From contig CANCYR010000026.1 of assembly GCA_947382355.1 (NCBI GenBank), forward strand, positions 1 through 46,172: DNA of 46,172 bases, written 5' to 3'. Position numbers and translations under genes: made by a program. This document shows positions 1 to 9,030 of the stretch, one piece after another. Below the pieces are notes generated by a model that saw only the letters and a list, made by a program, of their open reading frames with translations, was not told the origin of the DNA and made no database searches. The stretch is from an uncultured Lachnospiraceae bacterium. GTDB taxonomy: Bacteria; Bacillota; Clostridia; Lachnospirales; Lachnospiraceae. Position 1 is the first letter of the stretch; each line of letters starts with the position of its first letter.

Positions 1-115
1 AGCACTGCTGCGTTTTTATCAGAGCGAGAGCGTGGCGACGTAGAAACATTTTCTGTCTGCCGATTCTTCCGGCTGCTTTGTGTCCCGGGGCTTTGGCAGG
101 GCATGGAAAATTATC
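1..115 (-). repeat. Palindromic element family A, copy 0 (cut by window edge)
   Basis: Bases 1-46 are the reverse complement of the conserved core seen at 15550, 22098 and 34296 (key words GCGTTTTTATCAGAGCG and GTGGCGACGTAGAAACA). One arm follows, beginning ATTTTCTGTCTGC, which resembles the arms of the 22031 and 34231 copies for about 20 bases and then diverges. The other half lies outside the window. Read on the minus strand it follows the stop codon of the gene at 126-1169, the same placement as most other copies. The outer boundary near 115 is uncertain. Confidence 0.75.
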
Positions 116-125
116 AGATGTTTAA

Positions 126-1169
126 CTAATCGTTGAGGTTTTCCAGTGCCGCTGTCTTTGCTCCTTCAAATTCGCTTACCTGAACGGCTCCAAAAGCCGG
201 GGTGCGGAAAACGGGTACAGCTTCTCTAAACTGGTTGAAGTATATGTAATTGCCGGCGCCGTTTAAGTTTTCGTAATTGCCTTCCGCCACCATTTCATTG
301 TTGCTTCCGTCAAGTCCCATGCGCATTAAAGCGGGAGCCTCCTTATCATTTTTCTGATAATAAATCATATTGCCGAATACAAGAAAGGTGTCCACCCGGT
401 CCGTGGTAAGTATCTCAACGGTAGATTCCGGGTCTGATAAAAGAAAACGGCATAAGCAGTAATCGTTTGAAGCATCCATGTAATAAACATAAGAATCCTG
501 AATTTGCGGGAACCAGATATTTCCGGCAGTATGCAGGCTGGATGTTTTTGTAACCGGATCAAATACATAAAGCCCTCTTGCATCTGCAGTATCCGTATAA
601 TAAATCTGATTGTTCCATACGCAGGAAGGATTAATAAGACCGGGTATTACGGAGATATTGTTTTTTCCATCCAGTGAACAGGAATAAAGGGAATTATCCT
701 CGGATTTTTTATAATACTGGTAATATATTTCGTTATTTACCAGCTGTACCATGCCGCTTCCTTCCCTGGCAAGGGCTTTTACCGCTTTTCTCTTTAAATC
801 CATCCGGTACAGGCCGGTAACGCTTCTCACATAGCCAAGGCCGGAGCCACCCTGACTGGAGCTTTGATGGTAATAGAGATAATTTCCGCCGGAGCAAAGA
901 TATTCTATAGAAACGTTGGCAAGCTTTTTGATTTCCGTTTCATCTTTATTCATGGAATAAAGCCGGTAATTGTCATATGCATTGGCAAAATAGATTTTAT
1001 CCTCAGTCTCACAGAATAATCCTTTGTTGTTCAAATTTCCTGCACTGTTGCCTACGGTTCCATCCGGATTTTCCGGAACCCGTTGCAAATAGGCAGAAAG
1101 TATGGGTTCTCCGATTAAAAGAACCAGAATGATTATGGTAATTAAAATTCCTTTTGTCTTGCCGGACAT
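126..1169 (-). CDS. DUF5050-like membrane-anchored beta-propeller protein
   Basis: A 347-residue protein with one N-terminal hydrophobic segment (about residues 7-27) that looks like an uncleaved signal anchor, so the rest is probably outside the cell. The remainder is made of repeated short beta-strand units with recurring YYY, IYY and YLYY motifs and phrases such as LYSMNKD, LYRMDLK and LMRMGLDGSN. These are typical of DUF5050 / YWTD-like propeller repeats. The molecular role of this family is not established; protein or ligand binding at the cell surface is an inference. The start is supported by an AAGGAGGG ribosome binding site a few bases upstream. It is transcribed divergently from the secreted-protein pair at 1506-6637. 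Confidence 0.75.
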   Translation of the reverse strand: MSGKTKGILITIIILVLLIGEPILSAYLQRVPENPDGTVGNSAGNLNNKGLFCETEDKIYFANAYDNYRLYSMNKDETEIKKLANVSIEYLCSGGNYLYYHQSSSQGGSGLGYVRSVTGLYRMDLKRKAVKALAREGSGMVQLVNNEIYYQYYKKSEDNSLYSCSLDGKNNISVIPGLINPSCVWNNQIYYTDTADARGLYVFDPVTKTSSLHTAGNIWFPQIQDSYVYYMDASNDYCLCRFLLSDPESTVEILTTDRVDTFLVFGNMIYYQKNDKEAPALMRMGLDGSNNEMVAEGNYENLNGAGNYIYFNQFREAVPVFRTPAFGAVQVSEFEGAKTAALENLND

Positions 1170-1505
1170 AGGATGCCCTCCTTATAAGTTGATTTATTCT
1201 ATTTTATCATAAATTTTCTGTTTGGGAAATGAAATGTGAAAAACTGTTGCGGGATTTGGTGATACTGTTGTATAAGACAGTCTGTTTTATGCCAATCCCC
1301 CATAAACAGGAAAATTTGTAATATTTGGAAGTAAATTTGAAAAATTATGGTTCAAAATTAATGCGGGAGACATATAAAAATGATATAATATTATTGCCAT
1401 AAAATAAGATAGGGTTTTATAGAATGCTTGGTACAGGCATAGGAACAGAAAATATAAATATATGTCCATTATGAGCCTGTGCAAAATAGAAAGGAGACAA
1501 ATTCA
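1170..1505. promoter_or_regulatory. Divergent intergenic region
   Basis: These 336 bases separate the leftward DUF5050-like gene from the rightward secreted-protein pair. A perfect TATAAT lies at 1384-1389 on the plus strand, but I see no convincing -35 box at the right distance. If it is used, the leader before 1506 is about 115 nt. AT-rich runs near 1200-1215 could hold the minus-strand promoter. I see no open reading frame, riboswitch or clear terminator here. Confidence 0.35.
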
Positions 1506-4118
1506 ATGAGGATGAAAAAAGCATTATGGAAAAAATTATTGTCAATGGTGCTGTCTCTTACAATGACAGCCGGTGCTCTTGCTGCTATGGGCACGCCTAT
1601 AACAGCAGAGGCAGCAGAAGGCAGCGAGGAAGCCGAAGAACGAATTGCGGCATATTCACCGGGGATGGAGAAGTATGCCACCATAAAAAACCTGAAAAGA
1701 AATAAATACAATTTAAGCTGCAACAGCGGCAGTATTATTTGTCCTGTTTATTTTGGAAAGAGGGAAGGTGAATCACAAAGATGGTATATTGCCGGATATG
1801 ATTTTAAGGCAGGGAATCTTGTTTTATTGTGCGACCCTAAAGAACCATTAGAGGAAGAAATTCATTTTTTAGACAAAGACAGGAAACAAAAAGTAATATA
1901 CGATGAGTTGGGAAATGAAATAACGAAATCTATGATTCTGGAGCCTCAGGAGGGAGAAGGGACTTATGATAATGGGCTGCCGGGGGAAGTTAGTGTAAAT
2001 CATTATGGCACCAGTCTTTTGAGAAAGACATTGCAGGAAATGGAAACGGACTCTTCTTTCTTTGCAAAGGATGAACAGGCGCTTATGCTGCCTACAAGAA
2101 TCTATACATATGATATAAGAAACAAAATGCAATACTATACAAACGATAAGCTTTATACGCCGTATTGTGACTATAGTGCTGCGACGAACTGGGAACGCAG
2201 AATTATGGTTGGGAGAAATTCTTCTACGAAACTGGGAGAGGGAGTAGGAGTTTCTTCTTCCAGAACTAAGAGTCCATATAACGGTTATCCATATAGTAAT
2301 ATATCAATAGGGTCTTATTCTAGTTTCTGGCTTCGGAAAACGGATTCAAGTTATTACTATCCTAATAAATATGTAGATATTTGGAATGCTTATGATAGTG
2401 TGTCATATGCTGACGTAACGTCTGGCAGCAATGATGGTGTACAAAATGTTGTGCCGGCATTTGCCATGGATTTAAATAATGTGCTTTTTGCGTCTGCTGT
2501 GCCGGCAGAAACAAATACAGCCGGAATGGAGATATTTCAGGACCTGGATAAGAATAAGCTTTATCCATTTACGATGACCTTCCGAATGGATGGCAGCATA
2601 AATAATGAGATAAAAAGTATTGTAGAAGTGGATACGGAGTCGGATACCGTTTATGTGAAAGGTCCCAGTGCGGAGCTTAGCGACATATATTTATGCATAC
2701 AGGGAAAAGACGAGAGTGGGCAGGACTGGTATTTTTCTCAAAACATTAAAAGAATCAGCCCTGACGGCATAACAATTTCTAAAGATGGCAAAAAAGTAGA
2801 TTTGGATGATTGTGAGATATGGATTGAGAAAAGCTTTAGCGATGATGAACATCATATGATCTATGCAAAAAGGGCAACTCTTGTATCGGCTGAGATGCCA
2901 ATGGCAGATGTGGAATCCGGTACCTATGAAGAGAATCAGATGGTAACACTTACAACGAATACGGAAGGTGCTGAGATTTATTATACTACAGATGGAAGCG
3001 AACCAACCATAGAAAGCAGGAAATACAGCAGACCTATTGCTATAAATGGAAAAATGGGTGAAAAGGTTGCCGTTACCATTAAGGCGTTTGCAGTCAAGTA
3101 TGGTAAAGAGGATAGTAAAGTAGCAGTTTATGAGTATGTAATCGACCTTCCCCATGTCCATAGATTTGGAACGTCATGGATTTTTGACAGTGAGGCTCAT
3201 TGGCATGAATGTTCCAGAGCAAATTGTACGATTACTGCAGATAGCGAAAAAGATGGATATGGAGACCATACGGAGGATGAGGGCACGATTACTGTACAGC
3301 CTACGGAAACAAGTGAGGGCAGTAAGACGTATCGGTGTTCGGTATGCAGATATGTGATGAGAAGAGAGACGCTTCCAAAAACCGGAAACGAAGGAACCGG
3401 AAATGAAGGAACCGGAAATGAAGGAACTGGAAACGAAGGAACCGGAAATGAAGGAACCGGAAATGAAGGAACTGGAAATGGAGGAACCGGAAACGAAGGA
3501 ACCGGAAATGGAGGAACCGGAAATGGAGGAACCGGAGGGACCGGAAACGGAGGAATAAACCAGCCGGGAACAGGTGGCTCCACTATAGAAGAGGCGAAGC
3601 CGGCAGCAAAAAATACAGTGCTGACAGCTCCCGGCCAGAAGTGTACTGTGAAAGTAACTTCTTCTTCTGCAAAGAACCCTACTGTAGTTTATATGAAACC
3701 AATTAGCAGTAAGGCAACTTCAATTACAGTGCCGTCCAGTATTGTAATCAATAATGTAACGTATAAAGTAACCAGCATAGCAGCAAATGCATTTGCCGGC
3801 CATAAAAAAATTACAAAAGTCACAATCGGCAAAAATGTAACTTCTATCGGCAAAAGTGCTTTTAAGAACTGTAAGAAGCTAAAAACGGTAACTATAAACT
3901 CAACTGTCTTAAAATCAATTGGAAGCAATGCATTTTTTGGAGATAAGAGTTTAAGGACCGTAACTGTCAAATCAGTGAAGCTGACCTCTAAATCAGTGGG
4001 AAAAAATGCATTTAAAGGAACAAATAAAAAGCTGATAATTAAAGTTCCCAAGAAGAAAATAGCTGATTATAAGAAATTTTTTAAGAAAAAAGGGAATGCA
4101 AAAGTAACTGTACGGTAG
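1506..4118 (+). CDS. Secreted BspA-like protein with chitobiase C-terminal-type domain (paralogue 1)
   Basis: An 870-residue secreted protein of unknown function. Signal peptide about 1-36 (KKALWKK, hydrophobic core, cleavage near AEA). Long unassigned N-terminal region; chitobiase/beta-hexosaminidase C-terminal-type domain about 462-546 (IYYTTDGSEPT); His/Cys-rich segment about 548-623 with HWHEC and CSVC; low-complexity linker of NEGTG/NGGTG units about 625-695; BspA-type leucine-rich repeats about 755-868 (AFAGHKKITKVTIGKNVTSIG). Such proteins are usually surface-exposed or secreted binding proteins. An in-frame GTG lies at 1479, but AAGGAG at 1491-1496 points to the ATG at 1506. The next gene is a tandem paralogue with the same domain order. 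LPKTG occurs inside the linker start, not at the C terminus, so no sortase anchoring is implied. Confidence 0.8.
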   Translation: MRMKKALWKKLLSMVLSLTMTAGALAAMGTPITAEAAEGSEEAEERIAAYSPGMEKYATIKNLKRNKYNLSCNSGSIICPVYFGKREGESQRWYIAGYDFKAGNLVLLCDPKEPLEEEIHFLDKDRKQKVIYDELGNEITKSMILEPQEGEGTYDNGLPGEVSVNHYGTSLLRKTLQEMETDSSFFAKDEQALMLPTRIYTYDIRNKMQYYTNDKLYTPYCDYSAATNWERRIMVGRNSSTKLGEGVGVSSSRTKSPYNGYPYSNISIGSYSSFWLRKTDSSYYYPNKYVDIWNAYDSVSYADVTSGSNDGVQNVVPAFAMDLNNVLFASAVPAETNTAGMEIFQDLDKNKLYPFTMTFRMDGSINNEIKSIVEVDTESDTVYVKGPSAELSDIYLCIQGKDESGQDWYFSQNIKRISPDGITISKDGKKVDLDDCEIWIEKSFSDDEHHMIYAKRATLVSAEMPMADVESGTYEENQMVTLTTNTEGAEIYYTTDGSEPTIESRKYSRPIAINGKMGEKVAVTIKAFAVKYGKEDSKVAVYEYVIDLPHVHRFGTSWIFDSEAHWHECSRANCTITADSEKDGYGDHTEDEGTITVQPTETSEGSKTYRCSVCRYVMRRETLPKTGNEGTGNEGTGNEGTGNEGTGNEGTGNEGTGNGGTGNEGTGNGGTGNGGTGGTGNGGINQPGTGGSTIEEAKPAAKNTVLTAPGQKCTVKVTSSSAKNPTVVYMKPISSKATSITVPSSIVINNVTYKVTSIAANAFAGHKKITKVTIGKNVTSIGKSAFKNCKKLKTVTINSTVLKSIGSNAFFGDKSLRTVTVKSVKLTSKSVGKNAFKGTNKKLIIKVPKKKIADYKKFFKKKGNAKVTVR
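3381..3556 (+). repeat. 15-bp tandem repeat encoding (T)GNEG/GNGG linker
   Basis: About eleven tandem copies of a 15-bp unit of the form ACCGGAAAYGAAGGA encode repeated TGNEG/TGNGG pentapeptides between the His/Cys-rich segment and the leucine-rich repeats. The unit is near-identical at DNA level, so copy number probably varies by slippage. Confidence 0.85.
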
Positions 4119-4134
4119 GCAGTGCCTGCCGTAC
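4110..4134 (+). other. Hairpin without U-tract at end of paralogue 1
   Basis: An 11-bp stem (GTACGGTAGGC, 4110-4120, with GCCTGCCGTAC, 4124-4134, one G-T pair) overlaps the stop codon. It resembles the terminator after paralogue 2 (6631-6654) but AAACAG follows instead of a U-tract. I read it as a decayed copy that probably lets transcription continue into the second paralogue. Confidence 0.55.
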
Positions 4135-4159
4135 AAACAGTAGAAAGGAGACAAATTCA

Positions 4160-6637
4160 ATGAGGATGAGAAATACATTTTGGAAAAAAGCGTTGTCAAT
4201 GGTGTTGTCTCTTACGATGGCGGCAGGAGCACTTACAGCTCTTGCCAGTCCCATGACAGCAGAGGCTGCCGGAGATGATGCACCGGCAGTGGAATATGCA
4301 GATGCCCAGGCACCATCCTTAAACAAATTTGCGGGGATGAGAGACCTTAAGAATAAGTTTAAGCTGGATGGAAAGAGTATCATTCAGCCGGTATATTATG
4401 GATGGAGAGGAGACCGGACTCAGGAACAAAGATGGTATATTGCCGGATATGACCCTGTGGCGCGCAATCTGGTTTTGATGTGCGACCCCGGTGATCCTTT
4501 AGGACAGCAGGCGGTGTCTTTTCTTGACCAAAGCAGGGAGATTTTAAAAGTGCAGACTGAGAATGGAGAAATGGTAACCGATAATCGTTTTCGATATAAA
4601 AGTGAGGATGGCGTTTATACAGGAGTGACGCCAGAGAAAATACGCATTAATCATTATGGTGCCAGCAATTTAAGGAAGACACTAAAAGATATGGAAGAAA
4701 GTCCTTATTATTTTGCAAATGATGAGCGGGAACTAATGCTGCAAACAAAGATTTACACTCGTGATGAGCAGAATAAGACATCCTATTATGTAGAAGATAA
4801 GCTTTATGCTCCGTATTATGAGTATATTAATGGTGACTACTACATTATAGTTGGCAGGAATTCTTCAACATTATTGAATCAGGGATTGAAAATCAGTACT
4901 CGAAGTCAGAATGAAAACGGCCAAAATAAAAATCCATTTTATAATTTAGGCGGTCGCTTTTGGACGCGAGTACAATATTATAATACCAGTAAGGAAGTAT
5001 GGTACCGTCAATATAGTAATTTTACTTCTGTGGATGTTACGAACAGTTCGGATTCCAACTATATATATGCAGTACCGGCTTTTGCATTAGATGTGAATCA
5101 AATTCTTTTTGCCTCTGCAGTGCCCACAGAGGGGGAAACGTCCGGTATGACCTTATTTTCAGATATCAATTGGGGAATCCCAATGGCGTTCAGGCTGGAT
5201 GGCAGTGCCGCTGGCGGGATAAAGAGCAGTGTAAGTGTAGATAAAAAAACAAATTCTATTTCCGTTCAGGTGAATTCAAGAGAAAGAAACATCGGCTTGC
5301 GTTTGTGCGTACAGGGAAAGAAAGATGGCAATGACTGGTATTATTCAAAAGAGATGAAACAGTCGGAAAACAACATAGTGGTTTATGATATCCCGGGAGC
5401 AGACGGAGAGCCGTCTAAACAAATAAATTTAGCGGATTGCGAAGTTTGGATTGAAGCAAAGCTGGATGAGGAAGGCAATCTTGCTCATGCCAAAAAGGCA
5501 GGAGATGCGGCTACTCCGACGGCCAGTGTAAAATCAGGCATTTATACGGAGGAGCAAAGTGTAGTCCTTGCATCAGCTGACAGTAATGCAGAAATATATT
5601 ACACAACAGATGGAAGCATTCCCGCAATAGAAAGCACAAAATATACGTCACCTATTTCCGTTAAAGGAAGACCGGGGGAAGCAGTTACGACTACAATCAG
5701 AGCAATTGCGGTAAGTGAGGATGGAGCGGAAAGCAGAGAGGCGGAATTCACTTATACAATTGAACTGCCTCATGCCCATAGCTGGAGCCAGTCCTGGAGC
5801 GGGGACGAAAAGGCACACTGGCACGCATGTATCAATCAGAATTGTGATATTACCCAGAATGCCGGAAAAGAAGGATATGCTTCCCATACAGAGGATGATG
5901 GGACGGTAACGGCAGAGCCCACCATCCAGAGCAAGGGAACAAGAACCTATAAGTGTACGGTATGCGGTTATATCATGCGTACAGAGGATATCCCCAAAAT
6001 ACCGGCGCCTGCACCGGATAAGCCAACGCCGGATAACCCAACACCGGATAACCCAACGCCAGATAAGCCAACACCGGATAATCCTACGCCGGAAAAGCCC
6101 GGAACAGGAGAGGCAAAGCCGGCAGCCAAAAATACAGTGCTGACAGCCGCTGCCCAGAAGTGCACTGTGAAAGTAACTTCTTCTTCCCAGGCAAATCCAA
6201 CTGTAGCTTATATAAAATCTACAAATAGCAGGGCGGCAACGATTTCAGTTCCAGCTACGATTACATTAAATGGGGTTACTTATAAAGTAACCAGCATAGG
6301 GGCCAATGCTTTTGCAAATAATAAGAAGATTACTAAAGTGACGATTGGAAAGAATATTACTTCTATTGGAAAGAATGCTTTTAAAAACTGTAAAAAGCTA
6401 AAGACAGTAACCATTCATTCAACTGTCCTGAAATCTATTGGAGCCAGCGCATTTTCAGGCGATGGCAGCTTAAAGACAATAACCATTAAATCTTCAAAGC
6501 TTACCTCCAAATCGGTAGGTAAAAATGCATTGAAAGGAACCGGCAAAAAGCTCACAATTAAAGTGCCAAAGAAGAAAGTAGCTGCTTACAAGAAATTTCT
6601 TAAGAAAAAGGGAAACACGAAAGTAACTGTACGGTAG
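4160..6637 (+). CDS. Secreted BspA-like protein with chitobiase C-terminal-type domain (paralogue 2)
   Basis: An 825-residue paralogue of the preceding protein with the same plan: signal peptide about 1-37 (WKKALSMVLSLTMAAGA, ending AEAA); unassigned N-terminal region sharing QRWYIAGYD and the motif NHYGxSxLRKTL; chitobiase C-terminal-type domain about 450-535 (IYYTTDGSIPA); His/Cys-rich segment about 537-613; linker about 614-650; leucine-rich repeats about 707-823. The linker is different: TPDNP/TPDKP proline-rich repeats instead of NEGTG. The ribosome binding site AAAGGAG and 29 bases around the start (4141-4169) are identical to 1487-1515, which shows a tandem duplication including the translation start. 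Likely co-transcribed with paralogue 1. Function unknown; probably a secreted or surface binding protein. Confidence 0.8.
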   Translation: MRMRNTFWKKALSMVLSLTMAAGALTALASPMTAEAAGDDAPAVEYADAQAPSLNKFAGMRDLKNKFKLDGKSIIQPVYYGWRGDRTQEQRWYIAGYDPVARNLVLMCDPGDPLGQQAVSFLDQSREILKVQTENGEMVTDNRFRYKSEDGVYTGVTPEKIRINHYGASNLRKTLKDMEESPYYFANDERELMLQTKIYTRDEQNKTSYYVEDKLYAPYYEYINGDYYIIVGRNSSTLLNQGLKISTRSQNENGQNKNPFYNLGGRFWTRVQYYNTSKEVWYRQYSNFTSVDVTNSSDSNYIYAVPAFALDVNQILFASAVPTEGETSGMTLFSDINWGIPMAFRLDGSAAGGIKSSVSVDKKTNSISVQVNSRERNIGLRLCVQGKKDGNDWYYSKEMKQSENNIVVYDIPGADGEPSKQINLADCEVWIEAKLDEEGNLAHAKKAGDAATPTASVKSGIYTEEQSVVLASADSNAEIYYTTDGSIPAIESTKYTSPISVKGRPGEAVTTTIRAIAVSEDGAESREAEFTYTIELPHAHSWSQSWSGDEKAHWHACINQNCDITQNAGKEGYASHTEDDGTVTAEPTIQSKGTRTYKCTVCGYIMRTEDIPKIPAPAPDKPTPDNPTPDNPTPDKPTPDNPTPEKPGTGEAKPAAKNTVLTAAAQKCTVKVTSSSQANPTVAYIKSTNSRAATISVPATITLNGVTYKVTSIGANAFANNKKITKVTIGKNITSIGKNAFKNCKKLKTVTIHSTVLKSIGASAFSGDGSLKTITIKSSKLTSKSVGKNALKGTGKKLTIKVPKKKVAAYKKFLKKKGNTKVTVR
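6012..6103 (+). repeat. 15-bp tandem repeat encoding TPDNP/TPDKP linker
   Basis: About six copies of a 15-bp unit (CCGGATAACCCAACR type) encode proline-rich pentapeptides. The position equals that of the glycine-rich repeat in paralogue 1, but the sequence is unrelated. Confidence 0.8.
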
Positions 6638-6661
6638 GCCATTTGGCCTACCGTTTTGCTT
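6631..6661 (+). terminator. Rho-independent terminator after secreted-protein pair
   Basis: Perfect 10-bp stem ACGGTAGGCC (6631-6640) with GGCCTACCGT (6645-6654), loop ATTT, followed by TTTGCTT. It overlaps the stop codon of paralogue 2. Confidence 0.85.
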
Positions 6662-6686
6662 AATACAAACATAATTGAAAGATAGC

Positions 6687-6714
6687 TTGAAAAAGACAGA
6701 AAGTCTGATATAAT
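6687..6714 (+). promoter_or_regulatory. Sigma-A type promoter for the 6800 gene
   Basis: TTGAAA (6687-6692), 16-base spacer, TATAAT (6709-6714). The predicted transcript start is near 6721, which bears on the start codon of the next gene. Confidence 0.6.
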
Positions 6715-6799
6715 GGGAGTATAGAATGTGAGTTGGAAAAAAGGACGGCATAGCAAAGTGGCAGGCATATTTGACATTGCCTTTGGGAGAGTGACAGGA

Positions 6800-7102
6800 A
6801 TGGCAGCATTAACATTTGCAAATGTAAAAGTGCATAATGAAATAGAATTCTGCAGGGTTTCCAATCTGGAGATAAAGCAGAAGATAGAAAGAGCTTTTTT
6901 AAGCAACAGGATATCCTATTATGAAAGATGGGAAGATGTTTCATTATTTAAAAGGATTTTTGGGGGCGGCGAAAAGCAAAACTGCATTATCTGTATCAAT
7001 TCCATGCAGAAGGATAAAGCGGAAGCACTGATAGAGGAAATGCCGGAGGTGCGCAGTCAGGTGGAGTTGTTGTGCAGGCGGGTGGATAAAACCTTTTTTT
7101 AA
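6800..7102 (+). CDS. Small protein of unknown function
   Basis: I do not recognise this protein. The reading frame is open from a GTG at 6728 (124 residues), but that codon lies only a few bases after the predicted transcript start. Its apparent ribosome binding site (GGGAG, 6715-6719) would not be transcribed. I therefore prefer the ATG at 6800 (100 residues, MAALTFANVK...), with the GTG at 6791 as an alternative. The protein is soluble-looking, with no signal peptide or membrane segment, and is basic in the middle. The phrase IERAFLSNRISYYERWE followed by CIICINS and a C-terminal helix hints at a small alpha/beta fold like DUF2007-type signal-transducing proteins, but that is a weak resemblance. 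It is bracketed by its own promoter and terminator, so it is probably monocistronic. Confidence 0.6.
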   Translation: MAALTFANVKVHNEIEFCRVSNLEIKQKIERAFLSNRISYYERWEDVSLFKRIFGGGEKQNCIICINSMQKDKAEALIEEMPEVRSQVELLCRRVDKTFF

Positions 7103-7122
7103 CTGATGAAAGAAAAGAATAT

Positions 7123-7166
7123 GACTCTTATACAGAAGAATGTTTCTGTATATGGGTCTTTTTTTT
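7123..7166 (+). terminator. Rho-independent terminator
   Basis: A 15-bp stem (7123-7137 with 7144-7158, one mismatch and one G-T pair; key half TATACAGAA/TTCTGTATA), loop of six, then eight T residues at 7159-7166. Confidence 0.85.
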
Positions 7167-7312
7167 ATTTCTAAAGCTGACAGGAGAGGTCTTTTACTAT
7201 AAAAATTGACTGTACAGGTATAATAGCGGCAGGGTTTTCTTAGAATATCAAGGAAGGAGCAGTATTCCCATTATGGAGGCAAAAAAGCGTTGGCAAAGGA
7301 GAGGGAAAAAGC

Positions 7313-9004
7313 ATGAATGATACATTAAGGACTATAGTTACCATGTTTGGCGGATTGGCAGTATTTATATATGGGATGAATCTGATGAGCGAGGGACTGC
7401 AGAAGGCTGCGGGGGAAAGGTTAAAATATATTCTTGGAATATTGACCAAAAATCCTGTAGCAGGAGTTTTGGCAGGAGCGCTGATAACTGCAATGCTGCA
7501 AAGCAGCAGTGCGGCTACAGTTATGACCCTTGGTTTTGTAAGTGCCGGCCTTATGTCTCTGCCTCAGGCTATTTCTGTTATTTTAGGCGCCAATATCGGT
7601 ACCACATTAACAGCACAGATTATAGCGTTTAAAATTGATGAATATATATGGCTCATTGTCTTAATCGGATTTTTATTTTATTTTTTTTCAAAGCGGGAAT
7701 ATTTGAAAAATATTGGACAATCTCTTTTTGGCTTCGGAATTTTGTTTGTGGGAATCATGACTATGGGAAATGTCATGAAGCCTCTGGCTGCCAGCCCTGT
7801 TTTTATAAGGCTGATAGAACAGGTTTCCCATATACCTTTATTGGGTATGCTTCTTGGAACTATCATGACAATTGTGGTACAGAGCAGCAGCGCTACTATA
7901 GCGGTGCTGCAAAATCTGGCAATGCAGCCTGCCGCAGATGGAGTGAGCAGCCTGTTAGGATTGGAAAATGCCATTCCGATTTTGTTGGGAAACAATATAG
8001 GAACTACTATTACTGCATTGTTTGCCTGCATCGGTCAGTCAAAAAATGCAAAGAGGGCTGCAGCTGCCCACAGTGTGTTCAATATTTCAGGAGCCCTGCT
8101 GTTTGTGTGGATTGTGCCTTGGTTTGCACAAGTGGTAAGGGTTTTATCGCCGGCAGGGACTGAAGTGGAGATAATCAGCAGGCAGATTGCCAATGCGCAT
8201 ACAATTTTCAATGTGATAAGTACGCTTCTGTGGCTTCCTTTTGTGGGGGTAATGGTAAGAATCGTCATGTTTTTAGTGCCGGGAGAAGAAGAAAAGGCTG
8301 TGGGGAGCATTCCGCGTTTTCTGGATATGAATATGCCCGGTCAGCCGGTGGCGGCAATGCAGCTTGTAGGAAAGGAAATCGTAAATGTTTCCGGTCATTT
8401 AAAGACCATGCTGGATTTTCTGGAAAAAGCCATTGCGGAGCATGATATCAGTGCATTGGGAAATGCCAGAAAGACAGGTGAAATGATTAAGGAGGTCCAA
8501 AAGGAGATGATGGACTATATGTCTCATCTGTTTTCCGGCGGGGTGCTTACAGAAGAGCAGTCTCTTCAGGCGGCGGGGCTGATGAGCGTAATCAGCGATA
8601 TAGAAAGAATGGGTCTTCGCTCCATGGAAATGGCGGATGCCGCCCAGATGAAGATGGAAAAGGGCTATCAGTTTTCCAAAGAGGCAATGAAGGAAATCAA
8701 ATGGGGTTTTGGACAGGTGAAAAAAATGATTGCCAGCGCCATTGCTTCTATGCAGAATGGTGATAAAGAGCTGGCAAAGCAGGTTATGTCCAGAAAGGAG
8801 GAAGTGACAAGGCTGGTTCGCCGGCAATTGAAAAGTCATATAAAGAGGCTGAAAAAGGGAAAATGCAGTCCCGAATTCACTTTCAGTTTTACTGAAATTT
8901 TATATGGAATGGAGAGGATTTCCAATCATTGCATGAACATTGCGGATGCTGTGCTGGAGGATTTTCAATATTCTTGTCCTGCATGGGAATTTATGTTAAA
9001 ATGA
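7313..9004 (+). CDS. Na/Pi cotransporter family protein with PhoU-like tail (first copy)
   Basis: A 563-residue predicted sodium-dependent phosphate importer. The membrane half (about 1-330) holds the duplicated signature of the family: QSSSA near residues 64 and 192, and GANIGTT / GNNIGTT near 92 and 225. The cytoplasmic tail (about 345-560) is helical and PhoU-like, with repeated ERMG and ERISNHCMNIADAV phrases. PhoU-like tails are thought to regulate transport by phosphate status. Start at ATG 7313 with a GGAGAGGG ribosome binding site. A TATAAT at 7219-7224 lies upstream with no good -35 box. It heads a closely spaced run ending with Ppx/GppA and Ppk1, which fits a phosphate-handling role. 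A paralogue lies at 44391-46031. Confidence 0.88.
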   Translation: MNDTLRTIVTMFGGLAVFIYGMNLMSEGLQKAAGERLKYILGILTKNPVAGVLAGALITAMLQSSSAATVMTLGFVSAGLMSLPQAISVILGANIGTTLTAQIIAFKIDEYIWLIVLIGFLFYFFSKREYLKNIGQSLFGFGILFVGIMTMGNVMKPLAASPVFIRLIEQVSHIPLLGMLLGTIMTIVVQSSSATIAVLQNLAMQPAADGVSSLLGLENAIPILLGNNIGTTITALFACIGQSKNAKRAAAAHSVFNISGALLFVWIVPWFAQVVRVLSPAGTEVEIISRQIANAHTIFNVISTLLWLPFVGVMVRIVMFLVPGEEEKAVGSIPRFLDMNMPGQPVAAMQLVGKEIVNVSGHLKTMLDFLEKAIAEHDISALGNARKTGEMIKEVQKEMMDYMSHLFSGGVLTEEQSLQAAGLMSVISDIERMGLRSMEMADAAQMKMEKGYQFSKEAMKEIKWGFGQVKKMIASAIASMQNGDKELAKQVMSRKEEVTRLVRRQLKSHIKRLKKGKCSPEFTFSFTEILYGMERISNHCMNIADAVLEDFQYSCPAWEFMLK

Positions 9005-9030
9005 AATGGCTATAAGGAAAGGAATTTGCT

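Noticed and set aside
3374-3392. LPKTG sortase-type motif in secreted paralogue 1
   Set aside because: It lies at the beginning of the linker, hundreds of residues before the C terminus, with no following hydrophobic helix and basic tail. The paralogue lacks it.
3197-3583. Minus-strand open frame rich in PVPPFPVPSFP repeats
   Set aside because: It is the antisense reading of the NEGTG tandem repeat inside a well-supported gene.
7206-7224. TTGACT close to TATAAT upstream of the first Na/Pi gene as a promoter
   Set aside because: The spacing is only 7 bases, far too short for sigma-A. A phosphate-box reading of the same bases is too loose to claim.
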